Shown: positions 13,043 to 24,967 of the stretch, one piece after another
Position numbering within the stretch: position 1 is the first letter of the stretch
Layout: each line of letters starts with the position of its first letter
Origin: Nilaparvata lugens
Lineage: Eukaryota; Arthropoda; Insecta; Hemiptera; Delphacidae
Reading direction: 5' to 3'
Assembly: GCF_014356525.2 (NCBI RefSeq)
Contig: NC_052507.1
Span: 56,886,621 to 56,950,620 of the forward strand
Length of the DNA stretch: 64,000 nucleotides
Program-made: the position numbers and the translations under genes
Notes under the pieces: model-generated
Told to the model about the DNA's origin: nothing
Seen by the model: the letters and a program-made list of their open reading frames with translations, nothing else
Databases searched by the model: none

Positions 13043-15462
13043 TCATAAATATAATCTTCTAAACGCACTCCTCCTGACAACACTTAAAACCATGCACGAA
13101 TCCGTAGTAGTCCTTTTAGTAGCTCCGTTTTTATTCCATTCATTCGATCCGTTTTGCCGGTCACATAGCTGGTTTGCCCTCTTGAAACGTATGTGCCGCG
13201 GATGCATGACGTCGGTCCCTTCCTCCTGGTGACGATCCGGTGTCCTCTTCGGGCGTTTGAACCGTGCATGCGGCCGGTATGCGCGCGCGTGGTTCCTCCT
13301 TCGTCGCTTCTTCCGCCTCCGGGCCTTACGATGCATGTTTTTACGGTCCTGTATGCTGTCCTCCTCGTCCTGATACCGGTCGGGTGTCCTCGGGCGCTTT
13401 CGTCTCCGGGCCTTGCGGTGGTCGCTCCTCTTATCCGGTAGTCCGTCCTCCCTGGTGTCGTCCTCTTGGTCCTCTGTCTGCTTCGGTGGTGTCCATTGAT
13501 AGGCGGTTGTAGGTTCAGTGCACGGATCTGTTACATTTTTAATTTGTTCTGTATTCACCAACTCCTTGATTATAGCATGATCCTGGTGGCTGTTGGTGTT
13601 CTCCGGCGGTGAGGGATCTTCGGTAGGGAACAGGATGCTTAGTAGGGATTGATGCTTGCGGCTGGCTTTAATTGCATGTTTGGCGGCGGTTTTTTGTAGT
13701 AGGCTGTCTTGTATTGGCTTCGGTTCTTCTAATAATATTTTAGGTAAATCATTTCTAAAGGTGGTGTATGATGTTGAAATATCTTGATTTTCTTTGTTTG
13801 TTTCATTGGAGCTTGTAGGTGTTATATCGGGGGTATCATATAGTCCTGGTTTATTAGCTGTAGTTTTCTGTGTATCTGGTGGCGGGTCATTGGGTGCTGG
13901 GTTCTGGGTTTTTTGTTGATTCAATCCTATTGCATGTGCTAATGTATAATTTGTGCTTACTTGTTGAGGTGGCGGTTTATAATTTCTGTTGTAATTGTTC
14001 TGAGTGTGATTATTATTTGAGTTTAACCGATCACGGCCATCATAGTGATTCTTACGATTGCTCTGCTGGGCATAGTGGTTGGTTGTGCGATTTTGAAATT
14101 TTTCATTATTCCAGTTACCATTTTGCCTGTGCTCATAGCGACGTTCAAATTGAGGGGCAGATCGGTAGCGATCATATGATACCGGTTCATAATTTTGGCT
14201 GTTATACTGACTAAATTTTGAGTTATGTTGATTTTGTGCGTATCTCTGGTCTGAACGGTGGTTTGATATTGCCATCACAGACTGTATGCCATATAAATGA
14301 TTTATCAGCTGCTTGCAATCAGTAATGGGTTGTGTGGCAGGTGCCATTCTAACTTGATATGGTAGCTTCTTTAAAATAATACTTGCTAATGCCGATTCAT
14401 TAATGGGCTCGCTCAACTGAGAATTTTTAAACTGTAGGGCAGTGACGAAAGTGGTACATGCACCGTCTAAGTTAGGGTTGAAATCGCATGAGATAATGTC
14501 CGCTAGCACGTCCAACTGTTTACTTCTGCTCCAATACTGTTCCAGGAAGACAGCTACAAACTCATCCAATGATGTAAATTCATGGGCTCTACTCCGAAAG
14601 AACATCAGGGGTTCGCCAATCAATAACTAGTCAAACGAAGACGCCAAAAATTCCAAGAGGTGGGTGTTAATGATTGAACTAGTTTTATCTGATCTATAAA
14701 TTCTTTAGGTTGGAGATAGCGGTCTGTATTGTCAAAACGGCCTAATTCATTGAAACTGTGTAGTGAATCAAACGTTGCTATGGGAATAGGCTCTATATTC
14801 TCGTGCGGAAATTGATGTATTTGACTTTCAAGTTGTACTAACTTCTCTTGGGCCTGTTTCCAATGACTAGAAGCTTCTGTTTCATTATCTACTACTTCGG
14901 CATTTAATTCAGATGAAAATAATTGCTGTTCTCCAACGGCTGTCTCCAATGAATTAAGTTGTACTATGTTTTGATTTATATCAGAATTTGGGTGAGCTAT
15001 TTCATGAATTTGCGAAGTGTTTTGTGCTGGTAGGTTATCTATTCTTTCGTTTAACTCACAAGTGACAGTATCTATTTTTGCTGTTAAATCGGTTGTAATT
15101 AGTTCTTGATTTTCAGCGGTAGATGCTGATATTGTGTCCGCAGTTTCCTTACCCGTTCTTACCGATGTATCCTTCAATGATTCCCGCATTTCCTTCATTT
15201 CCGCCTTCAAGTCCTTCATTACCATGGTCATTGTTTTTTCTAAACTATTAGAAAATGACTTGATCATCCCCTCTACTATAACCCTTCTTATTGCTTCTTG
15301 GGAGACATTTAACGGTTTATTACTGTTCACAGGATTCTTGGCGGTGATTGAAGAGATCTGGGCGTTGGACTCCATCGCGCCCCCCTCAGCGTCGATCTCC
15401 GCTACTATCGCCGTCTGCAGTGTGTCTGCTACCTTACTTTGCGTGGACGAAAAGAGACTCAT
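13043..15462 (-). pseudogene. E3 Gag with zinc-knuckle-free basic tail (frameshifted)
   Basis: Gag-like polyprotein of an LTR element lacking pol. Piece one (15462-14620, 280 codons) has an acidic start, a coiled-coil (about residues 75-240) and LGRFDNTD. Piece two (14623-13043, 526 codons) has the capsid-like region (GEPLMFFRSRAHEF, FLEQYWSRSKQ), an Asn/Gln-rich linker, a Pro/Thr-rich stretch and a strongly basic C-terminus. A one-base loss near 14620, where the E2 copy is open, separates the pieces. No C-x2-C-x4-H-x4-C knuckle is present. Instead the tail has degenerate repeats with cores such as HARFKR and HIRFKR, separated by DR[Y/H]Q[D/E]E. The tail DNA (about 13190-13500) is clearly more GC-rich than its surroundings. 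A primer-binding site at 15921 and LTRs on both sides support the retrotransposon reading. Confidence 0.75.
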
Positions 15463-15920
15463 ATTTTAAAAATGGATTAAGTGTCAAGTGTTTGTTAAAA
15501 AAGTGAAAGTTTTGGCCAACAAGGCATTAATAAGGACACAAATGAGGATAGGCCTATGGACATTACAAGCCAGGTAACCTATTTATTACTCAAGCTCTTA
15601 TAATATAATAATACTATTCATTGATTTCTGACTAGCAGTTTAGGCCCATAAAATATAATAGCTCTCTATAAACATGTATTTTTTTTTTACAGTACTAATA
15701 ATATAAAATTTTCTTTAAAACATATAATTTCTCTTATTTAAAGCTATTGATTCCCCAAAAAGTAATACAAATTTCACTTCGCCTGTTTTCCTCAAAACTC
15801 GTATAAGTTATCTATAATTTTCAATATGGTTATTGACTTAATTTCAAATAATTATTCAATGAGCTTGGCTCTCATCATCAGTCCCACGTTGGTACGGCAT
15901 GTTTCTCTGCCGTATTCGTG
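15463..15920 (-). other. E3 leader (untranslated)
   Basis: Diverged homologue of the E2 leader; it shares GCTATTGATTCCC and CAGTCCCACGTTG. A second primer-site-like motif lies at 15883-15909 (CCCACGTTGGTACGGCATGT), duplicating the one at 15926-15950. Confidence 0.55.
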
Positions 15921-15940
15921 GCCTATCACGTTGGGCGACA
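15921..15940 (-). promoter_or_regulatory. Primer-binding site, E3
   Basis: On the minus strand it reads TCGCCCAACGTGATAGGC preceded by TG, 8 bases after the LTR end. It matches the lysine-tRNA type site (GGCGCCCAACGTGG) except at its first positions, and the E1 site at 21342 over CGCCCAAC and GTGATAGGC. Confidence 0.65.
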
Positions 15941-15948
15941 TGTTTCTC

Positions 15949-17949
15949 TGACGTTATTCTTTATATTTAAATAACGATTAGCCTCCTGCTTGGCATCAGT
16001 CGGTAAAGCATGAGATTTTGATATAATCATATATTTAGGTCGTGGTTTTTTAATAGGATTCAGTCTCAAAAAATCTTGATAGGCCTAGGTATGGGCTTCT
16101 CCTATAACTCTTGTAATTCAATAAAAATAAATATATATAAATATGATACTTATACTATAGTGTTGAGGAATAAAAATAAATTGCACACCATAAACATTTC
16201 ATACATATATTAAACAAATAATGCAAAAAATAGATCGAGGCAAAAAATATATAGAGAGCGATAAAAAATATAATATAAAAATAGAACAATAATTGAAATC
16301 AGTAAAATATCACAGGCTAAACTTTATATTCTAGATTTATGGCACGAATCATTACCATGTGCCTTTATCTTAAAATCATATGCATTCTTCTGCATGTAGC
16401 TGCGATATGCGCTTGCTAATACTTGTCGACTTGGACAATTCAATTAAGAATATGTGCTTTAAGATCAGCTTGATAAATTAGCCACTAATAATCCAAATAT
16501 ATATATATATTAAAATCTCTGGTGCTTAGCAGATTTCTTTGTATCGAATATATATTTTTATCTCAGGGTGCAAGATTCGGCACCTGACGGAATAGGTAGA
16601 GCCATCCATCTAGTGAATTAGAGCTATAACAAACTATCGCAAATTATACTGCAAAAAATTAAATATCATATGCATATGTTTTAGTAGCCTAGATTTTATA
16701 CTTCTTTGATTCAATAGAAATTTCTGAACTGTATTGATCTATCTTTTTCTTTCAATAAAATACCTTTAATACTAATGTTTACTTGCGCAAGTATTACTCT
16801 TATTAATTTCTTAATTTATAATAAAAACCCTTTCGGCGAGCTAGCTTTGATCATCAGATTAATTCGAAGCACTAGGGCGCACATCACTAATTCAAATTTA
16901 TCACTCACGTGTCGAAAATCTTCTTGTAAGCCGCCAATGTCGATCCAACTCCATGTGGTCCGGGAATATGGTAGCCGGAATCGTCTCTTCCCAGGGGTTA
17001 TAAATTTATTTAAAAAATGAAAAAATGACTTCTGCTTTACAACAGCATCACGAAGTCTTTTAAGAAATTCAATAATTTAATTTAACTTTAACTTTTACAA
17101 AATCATTAGCAAGGTACTACGCTCTAAAATATTTGGGGTCCTCCTATGGTGGCATTTGGTTGGCGAGTGCTGGTTCTCCTTTCTCAATTTTACAAATCTT
17201 ATTTCCGACTTTCAAATTAACATAAAATTTGAATATCTTAGTCCTCCGCCATTTAGGTTCAAATAGATCTTACAAAAAATACCTAAATATTGCTTAGATT
17301 GTATGATTAATAATTTCTTTGCTTTCGAGCCATATCGATAACATAGACTATACAAAGTTATAACACAAATCCAGTACATTTATATAAATATATAGAATAT
17401 TTTTGAATTGGCCTACAGTTGCCGCCTATTAACTGCCGTTTTGCTATTGGTGCATGCAAATTTTATTCGGTATTCATGCGCCTGGTACCTCCTATTTCCT
17501 GAATACACTTAATTATTTTTATTTGGTTTATTTGTTATGCTCTTTACATGCTAGCTAATATTCTATACATTAATATTAATTTCATGCTACCTAATAATTA
17601 GCCACGTGATCAGGTGTTTTTTCACATTGCACACCATTTGATTGCAATAGAGCTCTGCCAAGGGGTTTTGGGCAGATTCTACGTTTCTCGATTTGATCGA
17701 TCTCTAGGTCACCGATCCGTGAATACATGTACCTAACCTCAATCTTCAAATATTTTATATAATAATCTATTTATGAGCAATAAAATTCCTTCAAATCCTT
17801 TTTAGGTTTTTGTACCATTTAGCCAGAACAAGCTGAGGCTATCTAATCTTAGTTATTATCTATTTGGCGATATTAGCCAGTTACTTTATTTTCAGACCTA
17901 TTACTATTTCGGTTAGGGATTTTTATCTACCCAAATTCGATACTTTACA
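15949..17949 (-). repeat. E3 long LTR, 5' copy
   Basis: 2001 bases from TGACGTTATTC (15949) to GATACTTTACA (17949). On the minus strand it therefore begins TGTAAAG and ends in CGTCA. It is flanked above by AGTTGTTG, which is continuous leader sequence in the uninterrupted copy at 8012. Confidence 0.8.
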
Positions 17950-18343
17950 AGTTGTTGATTCCTGACTAGCTTAGAGACTGTGGCTTATATTATTCTCCAA
18001 CCGGCTTATATTTAAAATACCAATGACAAGACAAATTTCAGCAGTTTAGGCTCATAAAAATAATATAGTTCTCTCTAAAATACAGTTTCAACAATAATAA
18101 TAGAAATTTTATAAAATAATTTTTTTCTTGTTTAAAGCTATTGATTCCCAAAAAGTAGTTTTTCACCTGCCTGCTTTCACAGTACATTCTTACTATCTAT
18201 CATCCATTCACAACAAATCTCATTATACATTGACTTGTCTTTAGTTATTATCAGCAATATATAGTCTTGATTTATTCTCAATAATGACTTAATGAGCTCT
18301 GTTCTCATCACCAGTCTCACGTTGAATGCACCATGTTTTTATC
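17950..18343 (-). other. E2 leader, second copy, interrupted by E3
   Basis: Nearly identical to 8012-8404. It includes a primer-binding-like site at 18314-18333. Its lower end is cut exactly at the E3 LTR terminus, so E3 (or a recombinant of it) occupies the leader. Confidence 0.65.
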
Positions 18344-18961
18344 TGACATTATTTTTTTAATGAATAACGATTTGCCTACTTGGCTGCAGTCAGTAAAGCA
18401 TGAGTGCAAAAATATATAAGTCTGGTTGTGGTTTTTAGAATACAACTTGGAAAAAATCCTTATAGGCTCGCTCAGGAGCTCCGGCAGTTCATTGCTCTTG
18501 GACAATTTATAGAAATCTTTGGAATGTATTATTTCCAGGGTTTAATTAACAATGCAATATATTGCTGAGTAAACCAGCTTATTCAATTAATGATAAAATC
18601 GGATGGTAACTTTCTTAATAATCCAATACTGATAATTTGATAGATAGATATGAGATTTGTCATGCATAGTATTGGGGAATTGAATAAAGGATACACCATG
18701 AAAAATTTTATACATATATTGTACAAATAAATATTAAAAACCAGATAAATATGGAAACATATAGAGCAACAAACACACACAATAAATACAAGAATAAATA
18801 TATCAAAATAAAATATCACAGACTGGTACACAACTTTTTAGCTCTTCAGCACGAAACGTTACCATGTGCTTTTTTAATTCATTAATAATATGCATTTATT
18901 TATATGCAGCTTAGGTATCGACTTGCTGTTGCTTGTCGATTTAGAAAATCTCATTTTATAT

Positions 18962-21336
18962 TGTGATGAATCTTTTAAATAGACCTCATGAGAAGAGAGA
19001 AAAATTGTGATTACCTTTTAAAATGAAAGAATTTGCTAAAGGAATAGTTAGCGACCGAGCGATAAAGCTTACTTATCAGTAACTGTATATTATATAAGAG
19101 TACCGTTCTGTACCGAATATTTTCTAGAAAATTATTCAATAAAATTATAATTATTCTGCAAATAAAGCACGAATTATTTATGAATTGCTCACTGATTTTG
19201 AGGTTACACTTTGTTTACTATCGATCAGATGTTTTTAAAAACAGTTCGAACGCAGCTGACTGATTCAAAGTATTGTCAAATGTCATGCTGGCTTCACGTA
19301 AGATATAATACCATCTCTAAAAATTATAAAACTATCAATAAAGGACCAAGAATTTCAAATAAAAAATAAAATGTATGTATTATCGTTGAAATTATTTATT
19401 ATTTAAGAAATTATATTATATGTCAGGTCTTATTGTAACTAACTAGGTCATAGCATGAAACTATATTATTGATAAAACGGCAGAAATTAATTATAACAAT
19501 CTCAAACCTAATAAAAATTGTATAAGAATATTAATTTATTAATGATTCATTCAACTGAACCACATGGTAATTAAATCTCTTTGGCAAGCCTAAGCCAATC
19601 ATAGTACATAAAAATAGCACCAAAAAGGTGATCGTTTGAAAGCAACACATGTTAATCTACTATCAGACAACAACCCTGCCTTATCATATACGCTAGCACA
19701 TGTACATTGTATGAGAGGGACTATGTCTAGAAGATTAAGCAGTTTTAAGAATTACATAGATTAAATTATTATTGTAATTAAAGGAATTATATTCTACTGC
19801 TTGCCACTGACGTCATGTCTACGTCACAATCGTTCTACCAATGGCAAATTTTCATGCAAATTATTACATCGAGATTCTCAGAAGAAAGGTCTAGCCAAGA
19901 AGCTGAGGAAAAAGACAGCACTTCCCTTTTGAAATCCTCACCGTTCAGATCTCTTTATAGTTACCAAGACCTATTTGTAAAATTTTCGTTCGATTTTATA
20001 TGTTCTATTTGTGAGCCGATATTTTAGGCCAATCTATTTGTTATTTGTAAATTTATTTTCATCAATCGATAAATTTAAAAGTTTAAAAGTAAATTATCCC
20101 TTAATTAATTTGGTGAAGGAGATATTAAATTAAAAATTCCCCACGTGCTGAGAACGAAGCCTGGATCCGCTGCCGATCAAACGATTTTGATCTAAAGAAG
20201 AAAACCACGACCTCCAAGGAATTTCACGTGAGTTATAAGTTTAACGGGGCCCCAATCTACGCTTTGAAAATATTTCAGTGCAGAAAAACATAAAATTTTC
20301 TTCGTTAAATTATTGGCCACGCCGACAAGCGCTTTAGCATTTAATAGCCTAGAATTTATCCATATAGAATTTATATGAACTTGTAGTTGATTAGCTATCC
20401 TCCGCTGCCAGAACCACGACCCCGAGCATTTTAAAATATTTTATAATTCATTTTTCACTATTTTTTCAAAACTGTTAAATTTTATCAATTGTAAAAATTC
20501 TGTCGAATCACGCATGGTATCATGCAAGCACAAGAAAATTTTTAATTATTCTGTTAATGCTAAATTATTATCAACCTGTAAATCAAATTCTGTATTTCAG
20601 TTTTGTTAATTCGCTTTCTGAGTTCGATTATTTCTTAAGCCTGTCAATTATTGTGTCTGATACGTTCTATATCATCAAGAACCGATCGAATACGATCACT
20701 GGAATAATTGAATAACCTGGATATTGGAACAGGTCTAAGTGGATGTAGTGAGTGGGGTCAGATCGAGATATTTGTTCTTTGTCCTTACCTGCTCATATAT
20801 CAGCTTTTATCTGTTACCTACCTCGACTTAGGAGCGAACACATCAATTGTACAGCAGATGCAGCCAGAGATCATATAAATTCCTACAATAGAGCTTAAAA
20901 CCCGACAAGACTCTGTTCTCGAAGTATATTCTGAACGATATTTGGTCCAAATACCGTATTTTAATCCTTCAGAACTTATTAGAGACGCAGTCCCGTAAAT
21001 TATCTACATCGGGATTTTTGCTCGACCTGTATGATTTTGTATGCTCATTCTTCACAGGTAATAATTTTAAGGTATCCGTATTCAGTGTTTAGCGATCGCT
21101 ACACTGCTTATAAAAAATTTCATCATTATACAATCTGTCATTAGAAGAATCAAGGGTGAGCGAGCGTTTAGGCCTCCCGCGATTTTGACAATTGTATTGA
21201 ATCTTGTAGTGAATCAATCAGTCTGGTGTACACTCAGCGTCCACACACGCAATTGCAAAATTTATAGCCGCTACACCATTGACTCAGTACAAGATTCACC
21301 CTACATATGTGAGGCGAGTAAAAATCACGCTCCACA
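18962..21336 (+). repeat. E1 5' LTR
   Basis: 2375 bases, near-identical to 24968-27380. Unusually long for a Ty3/gypsy-type LTR. The 70-codon open frame (19815-20027) is present in both LTRs because they are copies. I see no sign that it is translated. Confidence 0.9.
19808..19861 (+). promoter_or_regulatory. CRE, CCAAT and octamer cluster in E1 LTR
   Basis: TGACGTCA (19808-19815), a half-site ACGTCA (19821-19826), CCAAT (19838-19842) and octamer ATGCAAAT (19854-19861). The same cluster is in the 3' LTR from 25814. The E2 and E3 LTRs keep an inverted CCAAT box next to ATGCAAAT (near 5880-5900 and 9999-10018). It is a likely LTR enhancer; activity is inferred. Confidence 0.4.
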
Positions 21337-21341
21337 TGATT

Positions 21342-21361
21342 TGGCGCCCAACTGTGATAGG
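21342..21361 (+). promoter_or_regulatory. E1 primer-binding site
   Basis: TGGCGCCCAACTGTGATAGG starts 5 bases after the LTR end. TGGCGCCCAAC is the standard complement of the 3' end of lysine tRNA that many Ty3/gypsy elements use to prime minus-strand synthesis. Confidence 0.8.
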
Positions 21362-22175
21362 CATTGAAGAGGTGGATAATCGACTACGAGGATTATTTAG
21401 TTGCTCAGTATACTATAGCGCTGACAACGGGAAAATTTTTCGAAAAATTCATGGTTGTGAATTTCTTCGAATTTAGTATTAACTGTTCACTGTTATATAA
21501 AATAACAAGTCGTACCATACCCAATTTTTGAACAGAAAAGAAATTTGTCGATTGATGAATTTTTAGAAAAAAAATTGAACTCAGAATTTTATTATTGTGT
21601 TATTCGAAAATTGGTCATATCATAAGTCATAGGTATAAGAAATACCATAAGAGAAGTCATACTATTTAAGAGTATTAGGTCTATATTGAAACAATTTATA
21701 GAAAATCTATGGAAAAGAGGATTGAAGTTATTTAATTTTTTAAAGTTTTAAAGCATAAAGAGGGAAGTAAAATGAAATCACGGATATATTGCGGAATAAT
21801 TCAAGCAGAGTATCACTGCTTTTATATAAAATTTTGCAAAGAATACTAGCCCTATATATAGAATTGCGGCAAGAAATTATAAGAGTAAAATATTTATAAT
21901 AATAATAATAATAAATTATAAGAGGCATACCTGTATTACCGCATAAGTGTCCATTGTGTATCCTGTATGTTCTTGTCATTTTTATGTTAACGATATTGCT
22001 AACTTGACTCATTTTATCACTGAACACATTGCTAAACCACTTTTTCTGTATTCCACTCACTACGAAGCTATAGCAATTTCTATTGGATTTCTTGTTAATT
22101 ATTTTGTATATCACATCAACACTTTCACGTTTTTTATTCACCGCACACGTTCGTCGCATTATTTTCTCACAAACC

Positions 22176-23536
22176 ATGGCAGGAAACGACCAGGTCAATC
22201 CAAGTCTGTCGGACACCGAGGACATCTCACCCGATTGTTTGCCGCCATCCGCATCTGCCACCGCATCTGCCGATTTCCATCCAAATGTACTGGATGATTT
22301 ATCTTCGACCCAGGTGGAGGAGAGCTGCATTCTAGTGGAGGATCCATCGGCAGCCCAAGAGCCAGAGGACGAAACATCAGGAGAGCATACGGACGACGAC
22401 GCCCCAGAAACAGGAACTCCCATTTCTCGCACCGTTGCTCGGATGAAAAACCAGCAGATGACCGTTAGATATACGCCCGCTCCCGCACTGGATACGGACA
22501 CCCTCCTGAAAGCGATAACCAAGATGATGGACGATTTAAATAAAAAATACGACCAAACAAAAGAAGAATTAAAAGAAGACAACAAACAAACACTGAAAGC
22601 ATTAAAAAATTTGGAGAAGAAATACGACCAAATAAATGAAGAATTAAAAGAAGACAACGAAAGAGCAAGGGGAGAATCGAAAAAAGATGTTCAAGAAGTG
22701 AAGAAAGGCAAGTGAACAAGGTTTTGAGAAACTAGATCAACAGTTGAAGGAAGCAGCAGAGGAAAGCAGGACGGTAACACGGCAAATTGAGGAGGAAGTC
22801 AAACAGGCAAGCGAACGTGACACATGTATGGGAGACAAACCTACCGAGAATGTCAAGACTGAAGTCGCGCCGCACACCGCAGAACGCCGAGAGGGACCAG
22901 CCGACATCGCCCGCCAGGCCGAGGACGACATCCATCAGGTAGAGGGACAGCCCATACCACCGCGCGCCGATTACCAGGAGTCCAAGGACGTTGCCCGCCG
23001 AGTAAAAGAGCAGCCCGGACCGCCGACCGCCCACATCACTGTCCATCCACCGAGGACAGCACCTGCAACACATCAAATCAGTATCCATCAAGAGCAATCA
23101 GAAAACAACATTAGAACAATTAAAATCCGCATAAAGTCAAGACCACACACAAGCAGCAAAACAATTCAAGAAAGAAGAAGAATATCTAGAAGAACCTACA
23201 ACCATCGCCGTCATGTTAGGCTAAAATCGTACATCAAGCTTCCTACCAGCATGCAAGAAAAAAGGAAGACGGTATCAAGAAGGACCTACAATCACCGCAG
23301 TCATGTCCGGTTAAAATCAGACAGACTATACACTAGCATGCAGAAAAGAAGAAATATTGTTTGGAAGAACATACAGACACCACGGGCATGTCAGGTTTAA
23401 AAATAGCAAACTGCATGTTACCGGCCGACAAAGAGGAAATGAGTTTGAAAGAATTGATTTACACCACAGGCATGTTCGTTTTAAGCAAAATTTAGTAAAA
23501 CGGACAGTCACAAATCAGAATTGGGACCTTGAATGA
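22176..23536 (+). pseudogene. E1 Gag with tandem H-V-R-[F/L]-K repeats (two frameshifts)
   Basis: Gag-like protein of E1. The best start is ATG 22176 (AAACCATGG context); the frame is open farther upstream but that part looks like leader. Order: acidic Ser/Asp/Glu-rich region, a coiled-coil with an internal duplication (KKYDQTKEELKEDN and KKYDQINEELKEDN), a second coiled-coil after a one-base frameshift near 22705, a Pro-rich region, then four tandem units of about 30 residues with the cores TYNHRRHVRLK, TYNHRSHVRLK, TYRHHGHVRFK and DLHHRHVRFK. The third and fourth units lie after another frameshift near 23362, ending at TGA 23534. No CCHC knuckle and no recognisable capsid fold. The basic repeats occupy the nucleocapsid position, so nucleic-acid binding is likely but inferred. 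Confidence 0.65.
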
Positions 23537-24954
23537 CACCAAATCAAATTTAGATGGGGGCTTAAGGAAGAAATAATTTTTCAATCAACTAGAAATTATG
23601 TTCGTGAATTATATCAATCATCAAACTTTTCATGGTCACAGCCTACCCACCGAATCATATCTTTGCAGACTAGCATCTTTCTACTACAGCCTAATCAACA
23701 TAACCTAAACTTCGCCGCATCTCAGCTAATAAGGAAATATTATTAATTCACTTCAAATGAAGAAATCGAAATCAACTTTAATAACAGAAGAGAATAAAAC
23801 AAAACTGAAAACAACTCGAAAAATTACCAACCTGTTCAAGCCATCTGCCTCATGTTACAATCATCACAGGAAAAATTGTCTAGCACAACCCGCACAACTG
23901 AAAAACAGAAACAAAGATTATATTATCAACAGAAAATATTTGTAAATTAGAAATCAGATGAAGTTAGTAGTGAATAGGAGGAAAGAAAATAAACAAAGTT
24001 TATTTGAAAAAATGTGTAAATCTAACCTCGAAATACAGAATCGATAGAAAAATCTATTCAGAGTCAAAGCCTGTTCGATAATTTTCTTTGTCACACCAAC
24101 CAATGTGTGCGAAATCATAGAGTCAATGTAAAGGAATCCAAGCAATATCGTTATTTAATTATTGTAACCTATTATTTAATGTGAAATTATAAGTGAAAAA
24201 AAAAAAAACGCAACCAAAAATATATATTTATGTTAATTTGCACGAAATGCGCATGTTCTATGTCATATAAATGTACTGCTAAAAAGCTAAAAAGAAAATG
24301 AAATTCTTACCTTCAAATGTGAAATTTATTACTGTTGCATCAAAAGATCATGAATTGTAATTCAAATTGATAAATATAATCTTGAAAGCGTAATATTTGT
24401 AACCAGCATTGATAAAAATCAAGAAAACCATTTCAAGTGTAACCCTGTTCGTACACAACATACTAAGCATAAAAAAGGAATTGCTCAAGTCAAACGGTAG
24501 ACAATTGTCAAGTCACCGAAGTTAAATCACACTCTCACCCAATTTATGTAAAAGCCAGAATAAAGAGTCGAAACCTGTAATAACCATGAAAAATGATGAA
24601 AATCTATATTTGTTGCCAATACTGTTTGAATCTTAAGAGGATAATATATGAAATTTTGTATATTTGTTATAGTTATGGGTCTGCTCATAAGCCACCCATG
24701 AATGGAAGTTGTGGAGTTGTTTTAATGAAGGATCCAAAGAGACCTCATTAATTATTGTATTTCGATTGTATCCAGTGGAAGGAACAATCAATTATTTATT
24801 TTCTCGTAGCCAAAAGTGCACGATATATTGTTTTTAGTGTTAAGTGTTGAGTTTTCGTAGAAGTAAGGAGATGAAATGGTGTATTCATCACAATATCGGA
24901 TTTTTCAAATAGTCATTGTTTCGACTCGTCTCCCAATTACCTATTTAAAATATC
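23537..24954 (+). other. E1 noncoding 3' interior
   Basis: About 1.4 kb between gag and the 3' LTR with no long open frame or enzyme motif. This is the space where pol would be in an autonomous element. Confidence 0.6.
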
Positions 24955-24967
24955 CTGGGGGCTTTTG
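24955..24967 (+). promoter_or_regulatory. Putative polypurine tract, E1
   Basis: CTGGGGGCTTTTG immediately before the 3' LTR. It occupies the right position for plus-strand priming but is only partly purine. Confidence 0.45.

Noticed and set aside
13160..13260. H-[A/I]-RFKR with dibasic flanks as a neuropeptide precursor
   Set aside because: No signal peptide, no amidation glycine, and it lies at the end of a Gag between LTRs.
19815..20027. 70-codon frame conserved at 25821-26033
   Set aside because: Identity comes from the two LTRs being copies; its ATG lies inside the CRE cluster and no other evidence supports translation.
21740..22657. 305-codon minus-strand frame opposite the E1 gag
   Set aside because: Shadow of the coding strand: the plus strand has coiled-coil heptads and a good start context.
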